DNA of 64,000 nucleotides, from NCBI GenBank assembly GCA_019188255.1, contig JAETXT010000006.1:3534001-3598000 (forward strand), written 5' to 3'. Source of the DNA: Verticillium longisporum. Its lineage: Eukaryota > Ascomycota > Sordariomycetes > Glomerellales > Plectosphaerellaceae. Each line of letters opens with the position of its first letter. Within the stretch, counting starts at the first letter, position 1. A program made the position numbers and the translations under genes. Positions 11,014-21,852 of the stretch are shown in pieces. Under the pieces are notes generated by a model that was not told the DNA's origin, ran no database searches, and saw only the letters and a program-made list of their open reading frames with translations.

Positions 11014-13233
11014 CTACGACAGCCACTTGGCATACGCCCACTTGATCCTGTCCAAGGCGCGCACCTGGATCTGGAACCCTCGCAGATTCGAGAGATCCTC
11101 CAGGTCCTCAAGGAACTCCTTCTCCACATCCCGAGGCAGAATTTTGTGCATCAGGGTCCGCAGCACGTGCACTTCGCACAGCAGCAAACCGTGGTCGCGG
11201 TACGTGAGGACGTTGTCCGCCGTCGGCGTAGCCTCCGAGAAGATGCGGTCAATGTTCCTCAATACACGCACGCTCTTGCCCGCCTTCTTGCTGTGGCGCG
11301 CGCCCTTCCGTCCACCGAGGACGCCGCGAAGGTACTGGAGTGCGCCGATAGAAACGAGAATGCCCGGTGTCAGACCGACAAAACCAAAGACGAGTTCCTG
11401 GGACTTGAGAAGGGCGTCAATGCCGGAGATGGCCACCTCGAGGTCAACCTTTGTCTTTTGCACTTGGATAAGGAGGGAGCGGATGAGGTCGCCGCGCACG
11501 GCGCCCTTGAGGGGACTGCGTAGATCCTGCTCGTAGGCGCGAAGTACGGGGTCACGTCGCCCTCGTTAACCTTGGCACGGATGGCGGCAATGTCGGTTTC
11601 GGTGAGGGCCGAGGTTGAGCCCGAGGCGGCACCACTGGCGCTGGCAAAGTGGGGGTTGTCTGTAGCAAAGTCGACTACCATACGCTCGAGACTTTCACGG
11701 TCGGCCTTGAGACTGTCGCGGCTCATGATTGCGATCTCGCTCGTCTCATCATGGCGGATGGTGCGGACGACCTTGCGAGTGGGCTCGATGATCCAGTTGG
11801 CCCAGAAGTCGCGGACCGTCGCAGCAGCGTCCTGAGCCCATGCGATGAGCTCGGCTTGCCTGTTGACTAGGATGCGGAGAATAGTGGTGGACGAGAGCGC
11901 AGCGACAGTTGCGGGGAGCCAGTAGCGAACGAGGACAGAAGGGCGGCCATGTTCTGTGACAAGGCGCCCCAGCTGGTCGTTGTGAACAGGCAGAGTGGTC
12001 TCGAGAAGCTGGAATAGGCGGCGGGTGACGACAGCCGCCTGGTCAGAGGCGTTGTCGTGGTCGACCGTCTGGAACAGTTCGGGATCATCCTGCACACCGG
12101 TGAAGACTCCATTTTCGTAATCCACGAGGCTGTAGCGAAGCTTGAGAACGTCTTGGAGAACCTGTTCCATCAACGCCACGCTGCGGCAGACGACGCCCTT
12201 CCAATCAAGATGGCTGTTGATTTCGACGTCACTATTGGCATCGTCCTGGTCGATGCCAAACGCCAAGGCTTCGTCGACGAGTATGCCGAGACCAGTCGAA
12301 GTCATTTCTCTCAATTTCTTGAGAGTCGCGATTTTCTTGCGTGCCTCGCGGCGCGCCTGCGAAATGGGCGACAGGACCTTTCCTTGCAGACCGACCATGG
12401 ACCGATCGCGAACAGTGGTGCGAACGATGTCGTAGAACTGAACCCAAGGGCCCTTGATGCCCTCCCAGGTCGAGTTGGCCATCTCAGTGGGCGAAGAACT
12501 AAGCGGCTTCATGCGGTGCTTGTTCTCCTGATAGAGTGCCCATAGGCGAATAGGTGACGTCTGGACGGTGTAGATGCTGCTGTAGACGTACGAGTTGAGG
12601 ACCTCTTCCCAGTACCAGATTTCGTTGTTCAGTGGGATGATCTGATCCAAAAGCGTCGCCTGGATGAGGCCGCAGGTCTGCACGGTTGCTTTGCTGATGA
12701 TGAGCCATTCAATATTGGACATGTGCCTCCTCTCGGACTCGTCATACTGCTCAAATGCTTCCGACTGGATTTCCGGGTCGGCGATTCCGGACTGCTCAAG
12801 AAGAAACCTGATTCTTGATGAAGATAGCTGGGGGTGTGAGGAGGATGTGGATGAGAGAGCCTTGACAACCTCAAGGAGGTTGACCGCTCGAGGTCTTGAC
12901 AGGGCGTCTATGGCGGCATGGGCAAAGACGGAGCCGTCCTCTGAGGCTTCGAGGACTTCTGACAGACTGCTTCGCTCTGATTCATCGTGATCATCACGGT
13001 CATGGTCATGCGCGCTGGAGGCTCGGTCTTGATATATGGACGTTGATGAACGTCTTGGGCGTTGTGGCCGATCAAACCCCAAGGAGATGCGGTCCAAATC
13101 GGCGTCAAGACGTCGCACGCGGCTGTTTACAAACCATGTCAATCAACATGGTCCCAGAATATTTGATGCAGGTGAGGAAAGAAGTGGTGAGCGAGTGTGT
13201 GAAGGGTGGGACTGACTCAGCAAAGATTGACAT
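11014..13233 (-). CDS. NCA2: Nca2, mitochondrial ATP-synthase control protein (frame break)
   Basis: NCA2 in yeast is needed for correct expression of the mitochondrial ATP6/ATP8 transcript. Here a short first exon (13217-13233, MSIFA plus GA) joins at 13122 across a 94-bp intron to give MSIFADRVRRLDADLDR, which matches the family start; without it the long frame has no ATG. The donor is GTCAGT, weaker than usual. The body contains the charged variable N-terminal region, helical segments and, near the C-terminus, ELVFGFVGLTPGILVSIGA, the conserved Nca2 membrane motif. The frame breaks at about 11536-11540: adding one G gives PYFAAYEQDL and continues to the end at KWLS. The restored length would be about 708 residues. 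A 1-nt sequencing deletion is the simplest explanation. Confidence 0.88.
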
Positions 13234-14895
13234 GATGGCGACCAGGAGCCGAGCAGCCTGGAGGTGTGTCAAAGAGTCTGATTAGTGAAGCATACTACGC
13301 CCAGGCATGAATGACGTTGGACTATTGCGTGCCGAGCCGGAGGTTTGGCGGAATGATGGCTGTCACGTGGGACGATGCCTCCACGAGGCTGAACTGTTGG
13401 CAAAGGGTTGGGATGATGGAGGTTTGCAAACATGGAGAATGTGAGCTTCAGCAGGTGCAGTGGACGAAACAGAAAGCGAGCTGAGCTATCAGTTCTGGCC
13501 CTGGTGGGTTACGACGGGGCAACGTCATGAGCCTCCATCGTCATTGGTGTGACGGTCGTTGTGGTGGTGACCGCAAGCGGGTGCTGACTAACGTCGCCCT
13601 ATCAGGCACTAGGTACGTACTTGTAACTACTGTATGTCCTTCGGGCCCTGCAGCATCGTTCCAGTTACAATTAGCCTCAGGTCATTTAAATCTTGTCTGA
13701 AGGTGTATAATTCAATCAGCGTGTATGTGTGCGTGGAGGAATGAGAAACCCTTGTGAATATATGCAGTCCACCTCCCAGGCGGTATTTGCCTACCATTGG
13801 CCGGCGTTCGGTGCTCACCGTCAAATCGCCTGATTCAGCCCTGTGCCGACAGAGCAACAGACACCGAACGGGGTCTGTCCAATCCCTTGCCTGCCTACCT
13901 ATCCCTAGGTGCCCAATGTCAGGCGAGGGAAATCAAATCGGCGGACAGGCCTTTGACCAAAGAAGGAGCAAAATCGTAGCATCGGCAACTAGCCATCCCG
14001 CTGACAGTCTCCATTCAGGACATCAAACAAAAGCTGCACCACGCCATGTCGATGAAAGGGTCAGTCGGCATCAACAAGTAGTGGCGAGGCAATGACACGA
14101 CATCCCAAAGAGGTACCGGGGTCTTCTGGATCCCCAGAAGGCCAGAGGGGGGACAGCCAGTGGCAGCAGTGGCAGGTGGGCTGATCCTTCCCATTCGGCA
14201 ATCTTGCGCTGGCATGGTGGGTGGTGTGGTCCCGGGCATGGACTTCCCGTCTTGCGTGTGTGTGTGTGCGTGTGTGCGTGTGTGCGTGTTGTGTGCATGC
14301 GCTTGTCAAAAACGAATACGAATTGGGGTGGGTGGTCAGCCACACCAGATCCGCCACATGCAAAACAATCAGGTCCCAGATGGCTCTCATTTGGCATGTG
14401 TTTTGGGTCCTTTTGACTTGCCTTCGGGCCTGTCACACAGCACCCAAGACCGCGCTTCAGCCACAGAGTCCCACTGATGGGCAGAGACCGCATCGGATTC
14501 CAGCGGCTCGGAAGACGGAAGGTCCATCTTGACCGTGGGCTCATGATCAGGTCGTCTCGTCATTGGCCCAATTTACTGCCCCATCGACCCAACAGGCCAA
14601 CAGGGGGGGGCCCAAGATGAATGGGCAAAGGGGCGGATACCTATCTGCAGCAAGCGAAATTGATAAAACCTCAACAAGCCCGAGACCCTTTATCGTTCAT
14701 ACCGGTCGCTCCTTTATCATAGACTTTTTCCTCGTCTTGCCATCGCCCATCTTCGACTCGACTCGACATCCCACTTCGTAACCATTGAGGACTGGAGGCG
14801 CATTCTTTCCTTTAGCACCTCATCACCGTGGAATTTTTTGCCCTTTCCCTTCCTTACACAGTCTCTTGCCGAGTCAAGAGAGGGCATCAACCAAG
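13234..14895. promoter_or_regulatory. Divergent 1.7-kb intergenic region NCA2 / ERG25
   Basis: No gene is supported. Contains the 5' flanks of NCA2 and ERG25, a GT microsatellite at 14254-14300, and a G-run at 14602-14609. Sterol-regulatory (SRE-like) sites are plausible near ERG25 but I could not identify one. Confidence 0.45.
14254..14300. repeat. (GT)n/(GTGC) microsatellite
   Basis: A GT-rich run, regularly interrupted by GC, about 47 nt long, in the spacer between NCA2 and ERG25. Confidence 0.85.
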
Positions 14896-15977
14896 ATGGA
14901 TTTCGCGTACGTCGAGCCCCTCGATCGCGCCCCCTTTTCTTCGCCAAGTCGCCACTCCTTGCTAACGCGCCCTCTCTCACAACAGCAATTCGACCGTCGT
15001 CATGGCTGGTCTGAACCAGACCACCGATTACTTTGGTGTCTACGATGAGGTCTCCAAGTACAATGTCCAGCTCAACACCGCCGAGCGCCTCTGGGCCGTA
15101 TGTTGCCCCTCCCACGCCGTCGGCTGTGCGCGACGCGCCCGCGATGTCGAACGAGGATCGCAGACTAACACAATATCCAGGCCTGGTACATCTGGATGCA
15201 GAACGACATTCTCGCCACCGGCATCATGAGCTTCGTCATGCACGAGGCCGTCTACTTCGGCCGTTGCATCCCCTGGATCCTCCTCGACTTCATTCCTTAC
15301 TTCCACAAGTACAAGATTCAGGAGGAGAAGATGCCCACCCTCAAGGAGCAGTGGCAGTGCACCTACGTCGTCCTCTTGTCGCACTTCACCGTCGAGCTTC
15401 CCCAGATCTGGCTGTTCCACCCTCTCGCTACCTACTGCGGTATGGAGTTTGGCGTCCCCTTCCCGCCCGCCTGGAAGATGGCCATGCAGATCGCCGTCTT
15501 CTTCGTCATGGAGGACTCGTGGCACTACTGGATGCACCGCGCCCTGCACTACGGTCCCCTCTACAAGGCCATCCACAAGGTCCACCACTACTACTCGGCC
15601 CCCTTCGGTCTCGCCGCTGAGTACGCCTCCCCGATTGAGGTCATGATCCTCGGCATGGGCATTGTCGGCTCCCCCATCATCTGGGTCTTCATCACCGGCG
15701 ACCTCCACCTCCTGACCATGTACGTCTGGATCATCCTGCGCCTGTTCCAGGCCATCGACGCCCACAGCGGCTACGACTTCCCTGGTCCCTGCGTCACTTC
15801 CTCCCCTTCTGGGCCGGCGCCGATCACCACGACATGCACCACGAGAAGTTCATCGGCAACTACGCCTCGAGCTTCCGCTGGTGGGACTTCTGCCTCGACA
15901 CCGAGGCCAGCCCCGAGGCCATGAAGCGCCGCCGCGAGAGGAAGGTCAAGGCCATGAAGGCCGCGAAGCAGCAGTAA
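14896..15977 (+). CDS. ERG25: C-4 methylsterol monooxygenase (frame break near the end)
   Basis: Integral ER-membrane di-iron enzyme that oxidises the C-4 methyl groups in ergosterol synthesis. Exons: 14896-14906, 14986-15097 and 15181-15977; the first exon encodes only MDFA. The fatty-acid-hydroxylase histidine boxes are HRALH and HKVHHYY in the middle, and DHHDMHHE near the C-terminus. Hydrophobic segments surround them. The last box is out of frame with the first two: at 15781-15783 the sequence reads GAC TTC CC TGG, and one extra C restores [14 protein letters not shown] and a C-terminus rich in Lys/Arg ([16 protein letters not shown]), suggestive of ER retention. The restored length would be 306 residues. 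ERG25 is essential in yeast, so the break is most likely a sequence error in a C run. Confidence 0.93.
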
Positions 15978-16433
15978 ACTGCTCCATTTTGTCTGCCCTT
16001 TTGCTCTCCACTCGAGCAGCCACAGGCGACAGATAAAATGGCTTGGATCCAAGGGAAATTGGGAGGGGGGTTCAGATGAGCCATTCCTTTTCCCAAATGA
16101 ACGCCGCAAGGCAGTGATGACAGCATCTTGCCATGCGTACTTGTTTAGAAAACTCATCGGGACGGCGTTTTTCATGTTTTCCCAGAGGTCGGGGCACGGT
16201 TTGAGGGGTTGCGAAAAGGGACAAGGGGCAGTGGGCGAGTCTTTTCCTTTTCGCCAGGTTCTTTCCGTGTTGTACATAAAGTAGGGGGCTACCCATCATT
16301 TACATAAGGTGATTAATTACACTATTAATACAACGTTCAAACACCCTCTTTCGTTCATGGGACCTGAAGATGCCTCTCCCGGCGGCGCCCGAGGTCTATC
16401 TAGATGTGCACCATGATCGTAGAGCATGTCGAA
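15978..16433. other. Convergent 3' region
   Basis: 456 bp between the 3' ends of ERG25 and the pterin dehydratase gene. AT-rich around 16290-16340, as expected for 3' ends. No gene seen. Confidence 0.5.
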
Positions 16434-17063
16434 TTATTTCTTCGGCACACAGCAGTCGCCCCCCACCGCGACGGCCGCGTCAGCCAGCCCGCCCAGAGCA
16501 CAGCTCTGCGTCTCCTTCGCGGCCGAGGCGTCCTCGACAACCTCGCCAAAGTCCCTGGCCAACTCGTCGCAGAGCGTCGCGAGCGTGACATCCTTGGCCG
16601 AGAGGCCCTTTGGCTCGTGCGTCGTCCAGCGAATAAAGGTCGTGTTGTACACCTGAGGCTGTCAGCTGCTTTCATCTGTCCAGCAGAGGCTCCCCCCCTT
16701 TCCCCCATCGCATGCCAGCTCGCAAGAACGAGCGGCCCGTTTGGCGCGGGCAGGACTCACGTTGGACCACTCGGGGTGGTGATTCTTGAGCTTGCACTGC
16801 AGGCTCACGGCCGTCATAAAGTCCCACGTCTTGGCGAACGTCTTGAAGCGAAAGGTGCGCTCGAGGGCCGCGCCCTCGTTGGTGAGGGACCAGCGGCCCG
16901 GCGCGAGGAGGGGCGCGAGGAGGGGCGTGAGGGCCGACGGGTCGGCGCCCTGGGAGAAGGTCGGCGGTTGGGCCGCCATGGCTGCTGGTGGTGTTGTGAA
17001 TGCGCGGATGGCGTTGCGTGGCACGAGGCTGGGGTGAGGTCTTGTGGCGCGCGGGAGGAGCAT
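16434..17063 (-). CDS. Pterin-4a-carbinolamine dehydratase, possibly mitochondrial
   Basis: Small enzyme that dehydrates 4a-hydroxytetrahydropterin during recycling of the biopterin cofactor. Exons: 16761-17063 and 16434-16652, with a GTGAGT donor and CTCAG acceptor. The signature is NHHPEWSNVYN, which spans the splice site and holds the active-site His pair; RTFRFKTFAKTWDFMTAVSLQ before it is the expected helix. The C-terminus is longer than in bacteria and ends with CCVPKK. Two starts are possible: 17063 gives an Arg-rich, acid-free leader (MLLPRATRPHPSLVPRNAIR) that looks like a mitochondrial presequence, while 16979 (MAAQPPTFS) gives a cytosolic form. Both are in frame, so dual targeting is conceivable. 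Confidence 0.85.
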
Positions 17064-17623
17064 GGCGGGCTGTGGGTTTCATGAAGGAGAGGTTGCGATG
17101 AGATGAGATGAGGTGGTTGTGTGGTCTGGTGGAATACTTGGTGATTGGGTCGGCGGGGATGGCGTGCACGGGCTCCCGCTGTCCTCACATGGGAACGTGG
17201 TTTTCATTATCGTGTTGTCTGGTCACGGCTGCTTGTGTTTACGAAATCAAGGGCGTCCTGGATGGAATAGAAGATGAATGGCATTTCGCTGAGATATTGT
17301 AGTCAAACCACGATCTCGGCATGGTCATACGTCTTCCGTTGCGACCCCAACAATGCTGTTGTTCTTCCCTGCCAACCAAACTTCATTCGGCGATAACCTT
17401 CGACGACCACCTCCAATCGCGCCGCCGTGTTCCATCTCTGCGCGATGCCATCTCGCTTCGATCCTCGCAGCTAGCTACATAAACTCAAACGCTCGCTTGA
17501 CTTGCATCATGAGACCTGCATAACAAAAAGGTTCAGACTCCACAGTGCAGTGAGTTCCGAAGCAAAGTTCACGCATGCCCCGTCGTGATGGATCCTCTGA
17601 CGCATGGGCGCCAATATCCGACT
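17064..17623. promoter_or_regulatory. Upstream region of pterin dehydratase and tRNA flank
   Basis: 560 bp with no gene. The left part is the 5' flank of the dehydratase gene; the right part precedes the tRNA. Confidence 0.4.
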
Positions 17624-17695
17624 GCGTCAATGGTGTAATGGTTAGCATTATTGCCTTCCAAGCAATAGATTTCGGTTCAATTCCGGGTTGTCGCA
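17624..17695 (+). tRNA. tRNA-Gly (UCC), slightly divergent
   Basis: 72 nt that fold as a tRNA. Acceptor GCGTCAA pairs with TTGTCGC except for a T-T mismatch at 4-69. The D arm is GTGT/GCAT, the anticodon arm ATTGC/GCAAT is perfect with loop CTTCCAA (anticodon TCC, Gly), and the T arm TTCGG/CCGGG contains two G-U pairs. The discriminator is A. The B box reads GGTTCAATTCC, one base off the usual GGTTCGANTCC. No intron. A T5 terminator follows 4 nt later, arguing for a transcribed gene. The mismatch and transitions towards A/T may be mild decay. Confidence 0.85.
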
Positions 17696-17699
17696 TGTC

Positions 17700-17704
17700 T
17701 TTTT
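17700..17704 (+). terminator. RNA polymerase III T5 terminator of the tRNA
   Basis: Five consecutive T residues beginning 4 nt after the tRNA 3' end, the standard Pol III stop signal. Confidence 0.75.
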
Positions 17705-20114
17705 CTAGCTGGAGGACTCAAGCTGACCGATTTTGTCGGCGGGGTGTGTTATCGTCAGTGGTTTCGTTGTTGTTATCATGAGGAATTGTTAGTGTCAGCT
17801 CTGGACGCTGAGCGATATGCCCCAGACCTCGGGTCTCCGTTGACGGGTAGAAGTAATCCAGCGAAGTCACCATGTCTTCCTGCACAACATGTTCTTCCCC
17901 TATTTTTTTTTATTTCTTTTAACAATAGGACTGTAGTAGATGCCGACGTCGTCAGATGGCGGAGGTTTCGTCACGCAGCGTCTGACGCCAGACGAAACTA
18001 TTCGCTATCAACACCTGGAAGTTTGACCACGTAGCATGCTCGGATCTTCAGAGTGACAGGTCGTATGGAACCACCCAGTAGCTGAACATTGAGTAACGAA
18101 CTCAGCTGGCTGAGCTTGTCTCGTGAAAGGCCGGCACATGATACATAACACGTTCACGTTCCTCATAGGGCTGGCATCAGCTTTGATAACGAGTTCTGCA
18201 ACACGCCGCGAGGCAAACCATCCATGTCCTGTATTTTGGCTCCCCAGAGCCTAGCCATGATGACACTTGACGTTTGAGCTGGTTGCATCCATGTCCACGG
18301 GCTACATGTAACCTATCTTCCCTCGTGCAATTGGTCGGCCGCTCAAAAACCCTCCGGGCACTTTGGCGGAGTTGTTGGTCAGCTCGTAGGGAGTGTGGCA
18401 CCCATGCGGGATAGTTGGAGGCGGCAGGTGCCCCAGGCCTTGTACATGTATCAGTGGGCTTTGAAAGGAACATCTACATGTACCCTGTCGGCACATTCTA
18501 TTCGGCATGAGAAGGGACGCGGTGCTCATGAAAGTCTCAAGTATTCTGAGTTGCTGGCTCTGTAGCAGTCGATCTTGGTGTCCTGGCTCCAAGGCGGGGA
18601 TCTCGCAGTGTATCTGCCTACCTTACTTTCAATATAAGGCTAGGCAATGAAACTCCGATCCCAGTTCAAGTAGTAGTGCAGCATGACCCGCCCATGGGGT
18701 TTCATGGGGGTCTCAAAGAACTTGACGCCATCTCTTTACGACTTGCCATGAGATGCGCTCAAGTATTTCGAGTGGATCAATGGGCCTAACCTAACGGTGG
18801 ACTCGGAGTCGGACTCTCGGAGTATCAAAGTTCAGCGTTGGCTGCAGGTGGCTCGTCGTCGAGGGGGTTGTCGGAGCTGCTGACTGGTTGGGAGGCTAAC
18901 ATAGCGGGGTCCACCATGCTGACTGGAGGACCATTTGTCCCCCTGTGGAGGCTGACAAATGTGCGCCCCTACCACTTTGTCACCCTTTGAGGTGGAGCAG
19001 TGCTTTCTTTGGCAAAGGTTTTGGAATACTGACGCTGCTGGTGTAGGGCGTGTGTGCGCGGACAGGCGCTCTTGATTCTTGTGATCGATGTTGACCAGCT
19101 ACTGTACTATGTAGTGCTTTCAAGGGCGATGCACCTGTCGTTCGTGGGCAATTGAGTCAGCAGGCGCCATCGTAATGGGTCCTCTGGTCGCTTCCTGTCG
19201 ATGTACATGTACCTTGATGACACCTACCTCGTGACAGGTGCACGCCCCTGCGTTAGGCAAGACCACAACCGATTGTTGGCCTGTCATGCGCCGCGAACCC
19301 TGTGCCTGATATTTCTGTACAAATCTTGGTGAGACGGTGGGCCAAACGGCAGGGCACACCGCTGTGGTGGTGGGGTAGGAGGTATCCGATATAACCAGGC
19401 TCAGTATGGCAACAATGAGAAGCTGACACGCCGGGAGGGTCCGCGTATGGCTACTGGTCTTCAAAGGTAAAGAGCTTTCACCTCATGTCCCTCCTTCCTC
19501 TCTGCTTCTCTTCAGTGCTACGCGGGATATCAACTGGTAACTTCTGTTCTTTTCTATGATGACCGATGATGAACACTTCGCATGGAGAGCTCCAATGGAC
19601 AGAACTTCCGTTTCAAGATCCAAAATGATGCACGCAAGTCCTCTGAGGTCATATTCGGCAGTCACTCACGAAAAGACGGGCGCGTGGGTTTTCTGGGCAG
19701 CATTCTCGTTGAAAGTAGCACAGGGCACTTGATTCTAGTAAAAAAGCCGATCTTCGTCATTCTTGTTTTGGCTGAGCATGCAGAAAGCAACTGGCTCATT
19801 ATTTACATCTGCTAAGCTTGACGCATGGGTCTAGCAAGTGCAGAGCATATTCATAACAGTCAGGAGCGCTGGGCGGCTGTGGTACATCTAGCTATCTATT
19901 TTAGCAATGCGTCGACCCTCAGCGACCCTCAAGCTCTGTGTATAGGCAAGTACTTCCCGTGATTTTCGTTCAAAATAGTCCTGTCAAGAGCAGGCAAGTG
20001 GCCTTCGCACTTTCTTGATAGGTGAGTTGTGTACATCGCAATGCATCGGAAAGAGCCATCAACATAGCCCCTCATGTCGATATATTGTCTCCCATCTGCC
20101 GTCTCTCGTGTCTT

Positions 20115-20116
20115 CG

Positions 20117-20147
<31 letters not shown>

Positions 20148-20156
20148 TTTTCTTTT
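20115..20156. repeat. (CT)n microsatellite
   Basis: CT/T-rich run of about 42 nt, broken only by TT and TTTT interruptions. Confidence 0.85.
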
Positions 20157-21398
20157 AAACCATCACATTTTTCTCCTGACATTGAAACATCGCTCCTCTT
20201 CGACTTTTCGATTCTGATCCTCCAAACAACATCTCCTATCCTCCAGGTTCTCACCTTCGACTATTAGCTTTGCCAATGACCGCCAGTCAAATGACCTTCA
20301 ACGAAATGGAAAGGCTCCAGCGCTCAGACTGAAGGTTAATCGTACAGCCCTATCATTTTGTTGCAGATGGGAGCGACAAGGGATGTGTTGTTGTGAGACG
20401 CACGCTTTGTGAGGAGCTGTGTTATGTCAATCGGCGATGGCCAACGGCTTCAGGCATAGGACGGTGCGACGGTGGCAGATGAAATACTCGACGGTGGTGA
20501 TCTGATGGTCAGCTTTCGAGACAGGCACGAAGGGACGTTGCTTGGGGGATTGAGATACTGGTGGATGGGTGGTTTGGAACTCGGGTTTGATAAAGATACG
20601 GCGTGGCTTAACTTCTTTACCAATTTATTGAACGCTCATGATGATTCGAGGCTCTTGCAGTTGTTGTGACGTGCATATCATAGTTAGCCCCGCGAGAGGA
20701 CGCTGGGTGATGTTGGATTGCAGTCTCAAACGCCGGCTTTGTGATGGGTAAGGTATAGTAAGCTGCAAAGCTTACCGCATCTTTGGCTGGCTTAGAGATA
20801 CCCCGGCATACCGATGTATGATCAGACACCGTCCCGAATACGTTCCCGTTAGGATATCCCATCTACCTACCAACCTTTACGGTGAGTGACCTCATCTGTA
20901 TAAATCAAGCCACAGAATTCTGCTCAGCGCAGCTCAGTCTTGGCTCAGGCTATTTAAGCGGACAAGATCCAATGATTGACGCATCTCATTGGCTCTACCT
21001 TGAGCCTGCTGCTGACAAATGGAGCGCATTAACCCCCAACTCGAAGCCACCGGAGGAACAACTGACGGATCTTGACAAGCAGATACTTCAACATAGGTGG
21101 TCCAGGAAGCGTGGGTTTTCTTGCTGCTTGGGACGTCCGACGCACGGCGGTTGTCCGTCGATTCGATGGTTCTATGGCAAACGCAGAAGAGGAAGCTCGA
21201 TTCATTTCATCTAGGCACCAAGGGCACCTACCTGCCTCGGTACCTACCAGTAGCCAGGGAGCAATCAGTACTTGACATGACACGACCCGCTCGTAGGTAG
21301 CCAATACGATGGCCTGGGCGTCTGACAAAGACGAAGACGCCATCTCATGCCCAGACCAGCCACCCTTCACATTCCTGGGCTTTTTCGCAATGCGACAC

Positions 21399-21482
21399 AG
21401 AGCACCAGAGCCAGAGCACCAGAGCCAGAGCACCAGAGCCAGAGCACCAGAGCCAGAGCACCAGAGCCAGAGCACCAGAGCA
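21399..21482. repeat. 14-bp minisatellite, six copies, followed by AGC repeat
   Basis: Six head-to-tail copies of AGAGCACCAGAGCC, nearly perfect, ending in a short AGC trinucleotide run at about 21483-21500. Because 14 is not a multiple of 3, all three frames stay open across it, which produces artefactual open frames. Confidence 0.92.
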
Positions 21483-21852
21483 AGAGCAGCAGCAGCAGCG
21501 CAGCGTCATTGCCGTTACCTAAAACCGGAACCGAGGAACTGCCGGATCGGTATCAGTCACCAGGCACGCCCATTGGTTGGGTGGCACGCCTCATCAAAAA
21601 CCCGCAACGCACTAGCTCTGTCCTGCGCCAGAAGGGACAGTCGTCGGGCGGGGCGCCCTTGACTGGTCCCCATCACCATCGCGTTCTTTTTTGTCTTTAT
21701 AATCAACACCCCGCGACCTGCTGTAGTCATCAACCCTCCGACCCCATCCGTCACAGTCATCAATCGTCGCTTTCTCTCCTCCTCTCTCTCCTTCGTGCTT
21801 GCTGACTCAGAGCGCTTCATCTTCATTCGTCTCTGGAACGCGCGCGCCGACC

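Larger units (their letters stand above)
17705..21852. other. 4.1-kb gene-poor region
   Basis: No gene supported. The frames are short, have no domain and no consistent codon bias. Base composition is lower in GC than around the genes. Holds a CT microsatellite (20115-20156) and a 14-bp minisatellite (21399-21482). The last few hundred bases are the 5' flank of the bZIP gene. I see no clear transposon ends or relic transposase. Confidence 0.5.

Noticed and set aside
17575..17781. 68-codon frame covering the tRNA
   Set aside because: It is a read-through of the tRNA sequence, not a protein gene.
21309..21662. Long frames with PEHQSQSTRAR repeats
   Set aside because: Produced by the 14-bp minisatellite, which keeps all frames open.
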